This document shows, one piece after another, positions 12,559 through 23,595 of a stretch of 64,000 nt of DNA. Below the pieces are notes generated by a model, which was given only the letters and a program-made list of their open reading frames with translations, did no database searches and had not been told where the DNA came from. Positions within the stretch are counted from its first letter, which is position 1. Each line of letters starts with the position of its first letter. Position numbers and translations under genes: made by a program. Source of the stretch: Apostichopus japonicus (taxonomy: Eukaryota; Echinodermata; Holothuroidea; Aspidochirotida; Stichopodidae). The DNA lies in the NCBI RefSeq assembly GCF_037975245.1, contig NC_092567.1, positions 12,339,376 through 12,403,375 on the forward strand. Reading direction: 5' to 3'.

Positions 12559-12835
12559 GTATCAAGGGTGACCGGACAACTCTCCCTGGACAATTACCCC
12601 CCGGAGAATTACCTCTCTGGACAAGTACCCCCGGACAATTCCCACCCAGATAATTACCACCCGGACAATTCCAATCCCAGAAACCCCCCCCCCCCCCCCC
12701 GGACAAATCCTTTCCACTATGCCTTCAACAGTCGACTCCCCACCGGACAATTACCCTCGGATAATTACCCTCCGGGACAATTTCCCTCCTGGGCAATTTC
12801 CCCCGGACAGTTGGCCCACAGATAATTGTCAATCG
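12559..12835. repeat. GGACAATT minisatellite, forward copy
   Basis: CCGGACAATTACC-type words of about 15-18 bases repeat about 14 times, broken by a C-run at 12686-12700. The first words, TATCAAGGGTGACCGGACAA, match inverted the border of the array at 17590-17795, so both arrays come from one element family. Confidence 0.75.
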
Positions 12836-13120
12836 GGAGAACCCAATTGGGACGATTTTGTAACGCTACTTACCAATAAAAACTGTGCGTGTGTACGATA
12901 GTGTTTTATAGTAGCACAACCAACAGGCCCAACTCACCTGAGAAAAAGATAATCGCGAGGTTACTTATACGAACAATGTGTATCTTTGTGCGGATATATT
13001 GATTTATTTCCGTTTTCTGTGTGTTAACCAAGGCTGCCCTGTAGAGAGTGACTTTTGCTTCATTATTCCACACATAGGCGTACGAGGCGGGGGGCAGGGG
13101 GGGGCAGACTGCCCCCCCAA

Positions 13121-13243
13121 ATTTCCAGAGGACAAGAAATTTGGGCAAAAGTCCTGAAAAATTCGGGCAGCCTAAGAGGCTGCCCGAATTAGGCTGCCCG
13201 AATTTTTCAGGACTTTTGCCCGAATTTCTTGTCCTCTGGAAAT
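13121..13243. repeat. Long palindrome, 53-bp arms
   Basis: Arms 13121-13173 and 13191-13243 are reverse complements with a single mismatch (TTTGGG against TTCGGG) and a 17-base spacer. Words such as TGCCCGAA recur outside the arms, so the palindrome probably arose by inverted duplication of the element's own sequence. It would extrude as a strong hairpin. Confidence 0.95.
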
Positions 13244-13439
13244 ATATATATATATAAATATGCAGTAGCTTGCCCGAATCTTCTTCAAATTTTTGCCCGA
13301 CAATTCCATGATTTTCTTTATTTAGCATCATGATGCCCGAATATTTCCGTGCAACACCACCGTAAGCGCAGTTCATCTGGGCTACCACGCTTTTTGCACA
13401 ATCAATTTTTTTTCTAACTAGTCAATTGTATACCTGGAC

Positions 13440-14082
13440 CAAGGGCGGCGGAACCGAGGGGGGGCACAGGGGGCACGTGCCCCCCCCCCCCCACTTTTCC
13501 TCAGGTTAAAAATGTGCCTTTTTCGACATAAAAATTGAGGTGCCTCAAGTTAGCAAGAGGCCAGGGAACCAGAATGAACACTCGGGAAGGGCCGTTTCCG
13601 GCCATCTGAGGGGTTTGTAAAACCAAAATTTTCTAGTACGCTCCGCGCCAACCGATGGTGGCGCTCCGCTCAGATAGTCGTGCTTACAACTTTGCAAATC
13701 CTGGCCAAGCCCGTGACTTTTAATGAATTTCTGTGGGTCAAACTCAAAGTTATTTCGAATGGAAAAAAAATTGTTAAGATATTAACAAGAAAAAAACTGT
13801 AATTCGGAAGATTCCTACATTAGCAACTAGCATGATTTCACCTCATTTTGTCTCAAAAGAAAACTTGTTCCTTGTTTCCCAATTTGCGCATTGGATATTG
13901 CAGTGCTAGTATGCATATTTTCCTTTGGGGGGGGGGGGGGGGCGTTGATGGAAATAAGATAATAAAATAAGAGTTATACAGGGTATTAATTATAAGGCTG
14001 TATCATTCCAATCGAATTTCTGCAAAGTGCCCTTTGATGTCGGTGCCCCCCCCCCAGATTAAAAGTGCTTCCGCAGCCCTTG
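13440..14082. mobile_element. hAT-like element nested in 13073-14625
   Basis: It starts CAAGGGCGGCGGAACC and ends GCTTCCGCAGCCCTTG. The 8-bp duplication ACCTGGAC is exact (13432-13439 and 14083-14090). It contains module A at 13588-13678. It shares its ends and much of its body with 59103-60171, which is therefore the same family. Confidence 0.93.
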
Positions 14083-14633
14083 ACCTGGACATCCCCAACA
14101 TGAGTGTATATAAGAAACATTTTTTTTTTCATGGATGGTTGGGGGGGGGGGAATACAGGTTTATCATATATATATTTTATACTTTTTTTGTGAGACAAAT
14201 TGCAGTCTCACCCGACACAGCGACATTATCCTGCCTACGTGTCGTTGAACAATGCATGTTTTTCTGGAGGTAGCTGAGTACTGTGTTAAAATAATAAATA
14301 AGGTAACTAAATAGGAGCTTAAAAAATATACTGTCCCATTTTTCCCCTTCAAAGTGATGTAACCATTTTTTCTTCTTCTAATTTACCAAATTTTTCGGGA
14401 AGTGTAAATTTCTAAAACGTGAGATTATAAAATAAAGAATGTTTAGATGCAACTTGCAAGGCCTCAGAAGTGCCGTTTCCGGCAATCTGAGAGGCATTGT
14501 GTGCCAAAAATTTTCTTGTACGCTACGCGCCAACCGATGGTGGCGCTCCGCTTAGATAGTGTCACAGGAACTTTCGGGCACAAAAAGTTCTGCCCCCCAA
14601 ACTGAAATGGTCCCGTACGCCTATGATTCCACA

Positions 14634-14999
14634 TACAGGTGTGAGATATTGGTATACTTTGGTCTACTTACATAGAGCTCTGAATTACCTCTTTCGTCCT
14701 GTCACGCTACCAATGTAATACTTTTGCAATGTAGTAAAACATATGAACACCGTTGAATTGAAAAGCTTAAATAGCAAAACGACTGTATTTTAGGAGACAA
14801 AGTACCAAAACACTTTTTTGTTTCGCGTGCATTGTGTATACTATAGCTACTATGAAAATATTTTGGGCGTCAAGTTAGTAAATTTGTGGAAAATAGATTT
14901 GGCTCGCTTCGCGCGCACTAGCCGCATTGTTGCTGTGAGAATTATTTACTCTTTCCACATGCATGTTAGCTGGATTACCTTAACATTTTCTGCCCACTT
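14634..14999. other. Non-coding, nothing recognised
   Basis: Short stretch between the nested elements and the next repeat block. No gene, RNA or element end is visible. Confidence 0.35.
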
Positions 15000-15900
15000 C
15001 GCAGTCACGCATGTGTGTGTCTGTCTTCGTTTTAGTGACGCCAGCTTGTAATCACGATAACTGATGCAAGATCCGATCGGTCTCATATACTTGGTGGGTA
15101 TGTTACCAATAGTGAGTAGATGGTCCCTATCGTTTTTGGGGGCCAATCTCATTAATATTCCTGAGTGGGCGGGGCTTCGAACAATTTCTTTAAATGCTAA
15201 TATCTCGGCAACCGTCTTTCCGATTTTGTTCAAACTTCTTCGGTGGCATTGGTGGGAGATGGGGAACATAAGTAGACGGACTCCTTATCTCGGCAACCGA
15301 ATGGCCGATTTTGTTCATACTTGTTTAGTGGCATTGGTGGGAGGTGCCGAGCCAAATGTAATTTCGTTGAAAGATGCTCGTAATCACTCTTAGTCAATGA
15401 CGCAGGGTTTGATCATTCCCATACTTGGGTGGTGGATTACCCAGAGTGAGTAAGTATTCCCTATTGTTTGTGGTTCCAATCTCATTAATATTCCTGAGTG
15501 GGCGGGGCTTCGAACAATTTCTTTAAATGCTAATATCTCGGCAACCGTCTTTCCGATTTTGTTCAAACTTCTTTGGTGGCATTGGTGGGAGATGGGGAAC
15601 ATGTGTAGGTTATAAACATACTTCATCTCATCAATATTCATGAGGGGCGTGGCCAAATGTGATTTCGCTGAAAATTGCTCAGAACCACTTTTTGATTCCT
15701 TGCCAGAGGCAAAAGGATGATGTGCAGACATACATGTGTGTGTGTCTATGACGCCTATTGTAACCACTATAAGTGGATGACGCAAGTTCAGATCGTTATA
15801 ATACTTCGGCGGTGGATTACCCATAGTGAATGGATGATTCTTATTGTTTTTGGTTAAGGTCAAATGTCACCTTAGGTCAACAGAGGTAGGTCAAACAATT
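15000..15900. repeat. Tandem repeat block, ~334-bp period
   Basis: A segment with AATATTCCTGAGTGGGCGGG and CTCGGCAACCGTCTTTCC occurs at about 15145-15240 and again at 15479-15575. A partial third unit (GTGGATTACCCATAGTGA) leads into a GGTCA-rich tail at 15858-15895. A short TG run precedes the units near 15010 and 15736, as in the 49.3-kb and 63.8-kb repeats. Confidence 0.8.
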
Positions 15901-16346
15901 ATATCTGGCTTCAAATCCAAAGGCAATGAATCACGAAGCTCTAGATTCTTGTTATGCATTGGAGCCAGCTACACTACATTCCCGGCCCGTAGCATTTATG
16001 TTGTGTTACGGTCAGAAATTTCCAGGGAGTTGGGTCCAACATGTGATGAAATGTAGTGAGATATGTTAATAAGGAAGTGTGCTTACAAACTGGTGCAATA
16101 TTTTGCCATTTTTTGTAGTAAAGTGTCTTCATTATTTAGCCAACATTTTCAAGCACCCCCCCCCCCCATATCTCTGCACACGCTCTGATGATGCATTCAA
16201 CAGTAGCATACTTCAGTAAGTCAGGGGCGTGATAAAAATACTGATGGTGTTTGTTTATTCAACAGTATCATGTAGTCTATATACTGTTTATCATCTTTGT
16301 GATATCTGTTTTACAAGCTATTTGAAAGGATTGCCTAGCAAAGAAC
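15900..16346. other. Non-coding; one isolated hAT-like end
   Basis: No gene is recognised. CAGGGGCGTGATAAAAATAC at 16222 looks like a hAT-type left end, but no matching right end was found. Confidence 0.35.
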
Positions 16347-16485
16347 CAGTGGCATAGTTAGGGGCGCAATGGTATAGGGGCGCCCAAATGTGGTTTGGGC
16401 CCGTATAAACTGAACTAAAAATGTTGACATGGGGCGAAGTTTGCCATCCCTGCCCCGATCGCCATTAATGCCCAATACGCTACTA
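16347..16485. mobile_element. Short hAT-like MITE (139 bp)
   Basis: It starts CAGTGGCATAGTTAGG and ends CCAATACGCTACTA. The flanks CAAAGAAC (16339-16346) and CAAAGAAT (16486-16493) match at 7 of 8 bases. It is non-coding. Confidence 0.7.
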
Positions 16486-16762
16486 CAAAGAATTGAAGTC
16501 TACTATTACTTCGCGTTCTCAAAGTAAATCACTGAAGCTGCATAAAGAACTACCATACTACAGTATATTAAAGCTGTAATGACAGAAAAGATAATCGCAC
16601 GTAGCGCGACATTTTTTCAAATCTGGATTTAACCATTGACCACACTAACTATAATATCATATCGTCTCTGCTTAAAACAGCCTGACTTCGTTCAATCGGC
16701 CTCATTTTTTAGTTTTGATGACGTCACATTGAGTCATATCTAGGTTTTGACGTTATAGGTAC

Positions 16763-17311
16763 AAACCTGTCAACCTGTTTGACTCCAAAATAGGGAGAAT
16801 AACATTTTTCTGGGCCAAAAAAACAGGGAGAACAAGGGGAAGATAGGGAGGTTGGTAATTTTCAACTGAAATGATATAAATACTCCTAAATAAGTATAGT
16901 CTTCTTATGCAATACAATGAGAGAATCATCCAATCAGTGTTTCTTGTTGTAGTTTACAGCAGCTCGCTTCGCTTTCTACAGGGTTTCTTTAGTAGGCTTC
17001 CATTTGAAACAGGGAACAGTGGACTCTGGGTACTGTGACTGTGACTTAATGGCTAGTATGCTAGATAGAGTCCCATCAAGCTTGAGACTTGACCGACTGC
17101 AGTCTGTCTTGTTCTTGCGAACTACACTGAATATAGCCTTTCCTGTTCAGAGTTACTGTGGGGATTTACTAAGCATAGGACTAATTGTTGGCTATTTTCA
17201 GAAATGTCGCAAGTGTAGAACTTAAAAAAACCGGGAGAATAGAATATGAAACCGGGAGATTCTGGTAAAAACCGGGAGTATCCCGGTAAAACCGGGAGAG
17301 TTGACAGGAAT
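16763..17311 (+). mobile_element. DNA element with CCTGTCAAC ends
   Basis: It starts AAACCTGTCAACCTG and ends GTTGACAGGAAT. The flanks ATAGGTAC (16755-16762) and GTAGGTAC (17312-17319) match at 7 of 8. Near the left end are AGGGAGA words; near the right end CCGGGAG words repeat four times. Both ends reappear, inverted, at 58441-60485. The 73-residue frame inside has no known motif. Confidence 0.75.
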
Positions 17312-17589
17312 GTAGGTACGTCAATGTGTATTTTCAATAAGCTATTTTGATTGTTTGTGGTCATGTTTCTATCTTCCTGTAATATATGTTGAGGGTGTAA
17401 AACCAATCGTTAATGAGCTGTTACAGAGCCTCAAAATAATCGTTTGCGTCCATTTTGAATTCATATTAATTGGATATAATATTCAGTGGGGACACGACAA
17501 CAATATGAAAAAAAGGAAATCTCCTGTTGCAGTTAGTTCTAGGTTCACTTCCATTTTTAATGAACTAAAAGCCTAAACCCTGCCTACAT

Positions 17590-17795
17590 CGGCTGCCCAT
17601 CAATCGTCGAATTTCCAAGGAGGGGATTGTCCTGGTGAATTTGTCCGGGGGGGGGGGGTTGTCCGGGGGAAGTTGTCATAGTTGGGAATTGTGCGGAGTG
17701 GGAATTCTCCGAGGGGGGGGGGGGGGTAATCGTCAGGGGAATTCGTCCAGTGGGGAGTTGTCCGGGAACCGTATCAAGTATTATCATATGCCGTT
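17590..17795. repeat. GGACAATT minisatellite, reverse copy
   Basis: GTTGTCCGGGG-type words repeat with two long G-runs. This is the reverse complement of the array at 12559-12835, including the border GTTGTCCGGGAACCGTATCA. Confidence 0.7.
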
Positions 17796-17799
17796 TATA

Positions 17800-18200
17800 T
17801 AAACAGAATGAAACATATAAGGTGCTGTTAGCTTCAGAATATTATTTCGTTATCTGTTTTAGGAAAGGCCAATTATTAGGGACAATATATTTGTATCTTA
17901 ATTGCCCTTTACAGGTACCCTAAGAAGTTCATTGGGACGCATCTAAAATATATCCCTCTTTTTTAAAAAAAAATGCATCTTGTTATCCGTCTTTTTAATA
18001 CCAGATGATTTAATACGTAATGGAACTGAAACATCTTATCTTCAATCTTAAAAAGATATCTAGTCATATATCGTAATAATGATAGTATCAACTAAGTACG
18101 ATATCACGGGGCAAACTTCTTATAATCTTTATATTTAAAATAAAATAAAACTGTTAATAAACTGCTTATCCACTAGAGAGCTTGTGTAAGAAAATGTTGA
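17800..18200. other. Non-coding, nothing recognised
   Basis: AT-rich, with no gene or repeat recognised. Confidence 0.35.
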
Positions 18201-18207
18201 AAATTAT

Positions 18208-18302
18208 GTTGGTCTGACGTTTTGATCCTAACAGGATCTACTTCAGAGGCTAAATGACAAGTGGTCATTTCGATCCTACTAGGATCGAAACGTCAGACCA
18301 AC
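18208..18302. repeat. Inverted repeat with decayed hammerhead-like halves
   Basis: The arms GTTGGTCTGACGTTTTGATC (from 18208) and the inverse ending at 18302 are near-perfect reverse complements. Each arm contains a GATCCT..AGGATC stem (18224-18238 and 18272-18286). On the plus strand the second stem is followed by GAAAC-GTC, the second core of a hammerhead ribozyme; on the minus strand the first stem is preceded by CTGAAGTA, close to the core CTGATGA. Neither half keeps both cores. Such motifs are known in terminal repeats of Penelope-like retroelements, so this may be a relic of one. Activity is not expected. Confidence 0.45.
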
Positions 18303-18309
18303 TTACCTT

Positions 18310-18802
18310 TACACGATCTTTGTATTTGTTTGTTGTGTAAACAGTGACTGTCATACAACGGTAGTAAAGTACGTTATAAATTTAGTTTATGGTACAGGCC
18401 AAGTAAATAGCTATAACAATAGGCAAGCAAGTTCCTGATTACGAAAGGTAGGTTAGCTGTGAAAAGATGTTAATATTTATATAGTAAGTTATGAAAACGA
18501 AGGTAGATACGAAAATAAATATATTCATATTAAGAACTAAAAACAAACAGAATTGAAAGAACAGAAAGCCTTGTTATTTGAAATGTCCCCTTTTCTCATG
18601 ATCCGATATGTAACAAGTGAAACACGTTTCGTTTTCTGTTATGGAAATCACTGGTTTATACGACTGAAAACGTCTATTGCTTTAATAATTTATAATCAAG
18701 TTACTATGGGTGACACGTTATTGATTTAATTTTACTGTTAGCTGAACTTTGAGCTGAATTTATCACAGTGTTTTCATCAAGCCAATGTTTGTCAAGTCAA
18801 GT
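18310..18802. other. Non-coding, nothing recognised
   Basis: AT-rich sequence without gene, RNA or element signals. The last bases form the target duplication of the next element. Confidence 0.35.
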
Positions 18803-19184
18803 CAGTGGCGTAGGAAGGTACTTTTGAGTGGGGGGGGGGGGGGGGCTGAAGACTGATGGCCGGCCTGGGGGAGGGGTCTAAGGGAGGGGGTGTCCCCCTC
18901 CCCCTTTGGATTTTTTTGGCATTTCCAGGTGGCCTCAGATGCAATTTGGTGCAATATAGCACACTTCAACTCCCACTCCATTTTGTAAAGAATTTTGCAT
19001 TTTCACCTGGCCTTAAATGCAATTTGGTGCTCCAAATGAGATTTTTTCTCATTTGGAAATGAAAAAGGGTTTTTCTGACTTGCGGAGCGGGGGGGGGGGG
19101 GCGGAATGATACTTCCGCCCCCCATATTTTTCACTGGGGGCTGGCGCCCCCCCCCCCCCCAGCCCCCCAGTTCCTACGCCCTTG
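18803..19184 (+). mobile_element. hAT-like MITE, family B, copy 2
   Basis: It starts CAGTGGCGTAGGAAGG and ends TTCCTACGCCCTTG. The 8-bp duplication AGTCAAGT is exact (18795-18802 and 19185-19192). The body is near-identical to 20477-20848 and, inverted, to 9836-10152. G- and C-runs near both ends vary between copies. It is non-coding; the 68-residue frame in it is an accident of the repeat. Confidence 0.94.
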
Positions 19185-19379
19185 AGTCAAGTCACAAGTC
19201 TTTCGCTCATGTCAAGCGTATAACATAACAGCAGCTTATATAGTCATTCTAGACGTAAGCCTAATGATAATCAACGACCGATGTTTAACGAGACATCTTT
19301 ATCAAGTGCTTCGGGTCCTGTGAATGACGTGTTTCAGTGAGCTCTTGTTACAATGCTATGGAGGCTACTCTTTTCTACA

Positions 19380-19695
19380 ACAGTAATCATATACACTGGG
19401 CAGCAACTGAAGTAATATTGTACCGTTATGGAGGGCAGGAGTAGAGGGGTAGCTAGGGGGATAGGCCCTCAAGTATTTGTCTGCCACCCCCAGTCATATA
19501 CACTGGGCAGTAACTGAAATTCAGTGTAAAACCGGTGTACGTTTACTCTCTTAATACGCAAATATAATGTTAATACAAAATCAAAGATTTACTTACTCTG
19601 TACAGAGACTAATCTTGTATCATAATGGAGGGCAGGGGAGGAGCAGAAGGGTCTATACGGCAATAGGCCCTCAAATATTTGTCTGCCACCCCTTG
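19380..19695. repeat. Diverged tandem duplication, ~195-bp period
   Basis: ATGGAGGGCAGG...ATAGGCCCTCAA then TATTTGTCTGCCACC occurs at 19427-19490 and 19622-19692, and CACTGGGCAG(C/T)AACTGAA occurs at 19396 and 19501. Confidence 0.7.
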
Positions 19696-20143
19696 AAATT
19701 ATCGAAACTGGAATAGAGATAAACATTATAGTATGAAACATTATTGCCTAGGTTTCCTTTTTTCTGTTGGTTTTATCTGTACCAGGTGTTAACATCCGCT
19801 CCAACTGTTATTACCAAGTACGCAATATAATATCTGAGGGTTGCTCAGAAGGAACATTGATCCCAGATTTTTTTTTAAAACATTCTTGGTCGAATTAACC
19901 CTGCTTATACCTCGACTTTTGACTATTATTTTCGAAAACAAAAACGATTTTATATCTTGACATTTTGTGGTTATATTTCTGATATTTGATTTTTCTTATA
20001 GAACAATTTAGACTGATATCGCAACTTTCCACGCTTTATAGAAATCGTAACGTTTGTCATGAAGTTTTGACGATTATCTCGAAAAAACCTGGTGTCCTCG
20101 ACACTGAAGAATGTCTTCATCTAACAAGTGAACTAAGGAAGAT
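19696..20143. other. Non-coding, nothing recognised
   Basis: AT-rich with no recognisable feature. Confidence 0.35.
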
Positions 20144-20151
20144 GTGATGAT

Positions 20152-21047
20152 CAGGCGCGGCGGAACGGGAAAATTATTGGGGGGGCTAATGTGTGGAGAC
20201 TGTCTAAGCGGAGCGCCACCATCGGTTGGCGCGGAGCGTACAAGAAAATTTTGGGTTTTTCAAAACCCCAGATGGCCGGAAACGGCACTTCCCGATTGTT
20301 TCATGCTGCGAATACCCAGCCCTAAAATATGGGTCTCAAGCCTGCAATTTCTCAGATTGCACGTAAAAATCTGTAAAAACATTGTAATCTGTATATTCGA
20401 TGGTGTTTTAAGAGAGTAGCTATTACTCGTAGTGTACTCGCAAAGACGTTTTTGAGTGTAGTAAATTACTACTTGCCAGTGGCGTAGGAAGGTACTTTTG
20501 AGTGGGGGGCTGAAGACTGATGGCCGGCCTGGGGGAGGGGTCTAAGTGGAGGGGGTGTCCCCCTCCCCCTTTGGAATTTTTTGCATTTCCAAGTAGCCTC
20601 AGATGCAATTTGGTGCAATATAGCACACTTTAACACCCACTCCATTTTGTAAACTTAATTTTGTATTTTCACCAGGCCTTAGATGCAATTTGGTGCTCCA
20701 AATGAGATTTTTTTTTCTCATTTGGAATGAAAAAGGGGTTTTCTGACTTGCGAAGCGGGGGGGGCGGAATGATACTTCCGCCCCTCCACATTTTTCACTG
20801 GGGGGCTGGCGCCCCCCCCCCCCCAGCCCCCCAGTTCCTACGCCCTTGCTACTTGCAATTAAATGCAATACTTAAATAAATGTCATAAGAAAAAACAGAA
20901 AGCATTTCTTAATGTCAACAAATGGGTAACAAGTATGCATTGAAAAATATGGTAAATATTGGGCGGGGGGGCTTATCATGCATTTGCCCCCTCAACTTTT
21001 TCATTGGGGGGCTGAGCCCCCCAAGCCCCCCGGTTCCGCCGCCACTG
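20152..21047. mobile_element. hAT-like element, outer of a nested pair
   Basis: It starts CAGGCGCGGCGGAAC and ends GTTCCGCCGCCACTG. The 8-bp duplication GTGATGAT is exact (20144-20151 and 21048-21055). It carries module A in reverse orientation (20200-20290) and is interrupted by a family B MITE at 20477-20848. Without the insert it is about 0.5 kb and non-coding. Confidence 0.94.
20477..20848 (+). mobile_element. hAT-like MITE, family B, copy 3 (nested)
   Basis: It starts CAGTGGCGTAGGAAGG and ends TTCCTACGCCCTTG. The 8-bp duplication CTACTTGC is exact (20469-20476 and 20849-20856). It lies inside 20152-21047 and so inserted later. Confidence 0.94.
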
Positions 21048-21284
21048 GTGATGATCCCCATCCCTCTTCTTCCCTCCGGCCTCCCCTTCCGACTCATACA
21101 CCTCCCTTTGACACTCCAGGTATTCAGTCATTCGGTACAACGAATATCACCTTTGTGTTATTATACTAATTCACGTCACAAGAACACTCCGTCTTCAACG
21201 CAATCCAATTCCATGATATTAAACTACTGCGTGTACATGGCTATGCACTGAATGTAAGGAAAGATAGAACAAACGGAAGCAGGA

Positions 21285-22379
21285 CACTTCGCCCAACAAC
21301 CAATTCGCCCAACTGCCATTTCGCCCAACCTTACCATTTCGCCCAACCAGCCTGGTCATTTCGCCCAACCAGCCTGGTCATTTCGCCCAACCAGCCTGGT
21401 CATTTCGCCCAACCAGCCTGGTCATTTCGCCCAATCAATCTGGTCATTTCGCCCAAACTTGAATAAATATGATATTTCAAAAGGAAACGTTCGGGAATCG
21501 TTAACGTTACAGGATACGAACCGAATACAAAGGAAACTTGAGGATTGATCAGTGTGTTAGGGGTTAGGTTTGATAGTAAACGTTCGAATATTAAGGAATA
21601 TTAAGGAAACTTGAAGTCCTTTACTTTCTATAACTTTAGTAAGGAAACGTTCGGGAATTTTTAACGTTACAGGATACGAACCGAATATTAAGGAATCTTG
21701 AGGATGGCTCAGTGTTTTATGGGTTAGGTTTGATAGGTTTGATATATTAAACGTTCGGGAATTGTTAACGTTACGGGATACGAACCGAGTATTAAGGAAA
21801 CTTGAAGTCGTGGTTAAATTGATGTATACATATGTGATAACATATGTGGTTACATTGATAAAGTGGTTACATTGATTAAATATAGTAATTCAATATTACA
21901 GACGGGTTTATATATTTTTTTTCAATTTAATAAGGAAACGTTCGGGAATTGTTAGTCAGTAGGATGGATCAGTGTTTTAGGGGTTAGGCTTGATAGGTTT
22001 TTATGAAGACCGATTCCCCTTTGTTTGGATAATAATATAACTTCCATTGTATGCGTTAACGCCTAAAGTGGTGTAATCCTCCCATAAACCCCGAAATAAC
22101 TGCTCAGACTCCGATCGATATCCAGCGGACCTCACTATTTTATTTACCTATTACGAAGTAACCTAACCCAAAATAAATCAAATTGAACTAGTGGAATAGA
22201 AAAAGTAATATTATTCTGACTGAATATTAGTAAAAATAAGGTTGGGCGAAATGACCAATACGGTTGGGCGAAATGACCATGCTGGTTGGGCGAAATGACT
22301 ATGATGGTTGGGCGAAATGACCAGGCTGGTTGGGCGAAATGACCAGGCTGGTTGGGCGAAATGGTTGTTGGGCGAAGTG
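21285..22379. mobile_element. Foldback-like element with minisatellite arms
   Basis: The left arm (21285-21457) is a tandem array of the 22-bp unit CCAGCCTGGTCATTTCGCCC+AA. The right arm (22241-22379) is the same array inverted. The outermost words CACTTCGCCCAACAACC mirror each other exactly. The 780-bp middle has four to five diverged direct repeats of AAGGAAACGTTCGGGAAT ... ACGAACCGA and no coding frame. Arms made of tandem repeats are the hallmark of foldback-type transposons. No clean target duplication was found. Flanks on both sides resemble 42115-42170 and 42650-42920, so it sits inside a dispersed repeat. Confidence 0.75.
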
Positions 22380-22830
22380 ACTAGAAAGCTAATCATCAAC
22401 CAGATACATACACATGAGAGGGTATAAATACATCTTATTCAGTGAATTATGGTTTAAATTACCTTTCGCGTAAATGTTCTGTATGTAAAGGCGAACATGA
22501 ATTATGAATGGTTGGGTATAAGTCATAGACATAACCGAATTATACAGTCGCTGGCCCATACATCATACAAAGTTCACTAATATATTGGTCACTCAGCCGC
22601 TTGAGGAATTCTTTAAAAGAAAAAGACAACGTAAATACCTTGTTCTGCAGAGTAAAATTGGTTATTAATCAGGAAAAAAAGATTCAACCATAGCAGTACC
22701 ATTTATGTCGGACACCACCAAGAAAACCAATTAAATCCCTTTATAAATCGAGTGATTGCCTCTGAAGGAAGGTCCATTACACCCTAGCAATCCCTACCTA
22801 TAGACTCTTTTTAGGCTTGCTATTGTAAAG
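22380..22830. repeat. Dispersed repeat shared with 42.6-42.9 kb and 9.8-10.3 kb
   Basis: CGAACATGAATTATGAATGG and the following ~120 bases recur at 42810-42920. The part from 22620 (CCTTGTTCTGCAGAG ... GAAGGTCCATTACACCC) recurs diverged at 9805-9835 plus 10160-10310. It is non-coding and its function is unknown. Confidence 0.75.
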
Positions 22831-23595
22831 TGATGTGAGAAGTCATTTAAGTTTAAGGTTGGGACGATTGTTTTATTCAATCTCCAGTCAGCATTTTGAC
22901 CCATTACATACACAGTAGGCAAATATGACGTCATTCGGTCAGACCACATAATATAGCTTGTATAGGCAAGCAATACTAACTAAGAAAATCTGTCGTAACA
23001 ATTGTCAACAATATAAGTACGGTTCATTATTATTATTATAATAAATTAAGTAACGACAGTTAACGATAACCCTTGTGTATGGTATATTCTCCACAAACAA
23101 TGGCAAGCCAAAGGGGGAGGGGTAGGGGGAGGGGGGAAGGGTGGTCGACCGCCCATCGTCCTTCACGGAATTGTTGTGGCGTTCAGCCGGTGCATAATTA
23201 CACCACTGCTACAGTAATCCATGTCTCTTTTTCAACCTTGTATTAGCAAAGCCTTGCGCTTAGAAATACTTATATGGATGACATTTATATTCTAAATACG
23301 CCTCAAAATGCACCAATTGACGTCTGAACTTTTATTGGGGGTGGGGAGGGTGGTTGGACCCTAGACCCGCTACGTGATAGTCGGCTTGAATGACCACGGG
23401 GCATCATCCTCTCATTTATGAAATCTTTGGTTCACATCTAGTCCTTTTTGGAATGGTTCAGGCTCCTAACTTAATCCATCAATGGGCAAGTTTGAATGTG
23501 TCCTTCACTTTTGAAATCCTGCGCACGCGTACCTGTCTATGACCCCTGCAAAGAGCTGTAGTACATGACTATCGGGTCATACAATGTAGTGTCTG
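22831..23595. other. Non-coding, repeat remnants
   Basis: No gene. TCTAAATACGCCTCAAAAT near 23291 recurs near 61269, so part of this is a dispersed repeat. G-rich tracts lie near 23110 and 23335. Confidence 0.35.

Larger units (their letters stand above)
13073..14625. mobile_element. hAT-like element, outer of a nested pair
   Basis: It starts CATAGGCGTACGAGG and ends CCCGTACGCCTATG, inverted copies of each other. The 8-bp duplication ATTCCACA is exact (13065-13072 and 14626-14633). It holds a 53-bp-arm palindrome, a copy of module A (14468-14560) and a second hAT-like element (13440-14082). Without the insert it is about 0.9 kb. No transposase frame is seen. Confidence 0.92.

Noticed and set aside
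13065-13388. 160-codon minus-strand frame over the palindrome
   Set aside because: Encoded by inverted repeat and homopolymer sequence inside a MITE.
21285-22379. CRISPR array
   Set aside because: Units are contiguous or near-contiguous without unique spacers, arms are inverted copies, and the context is animal.
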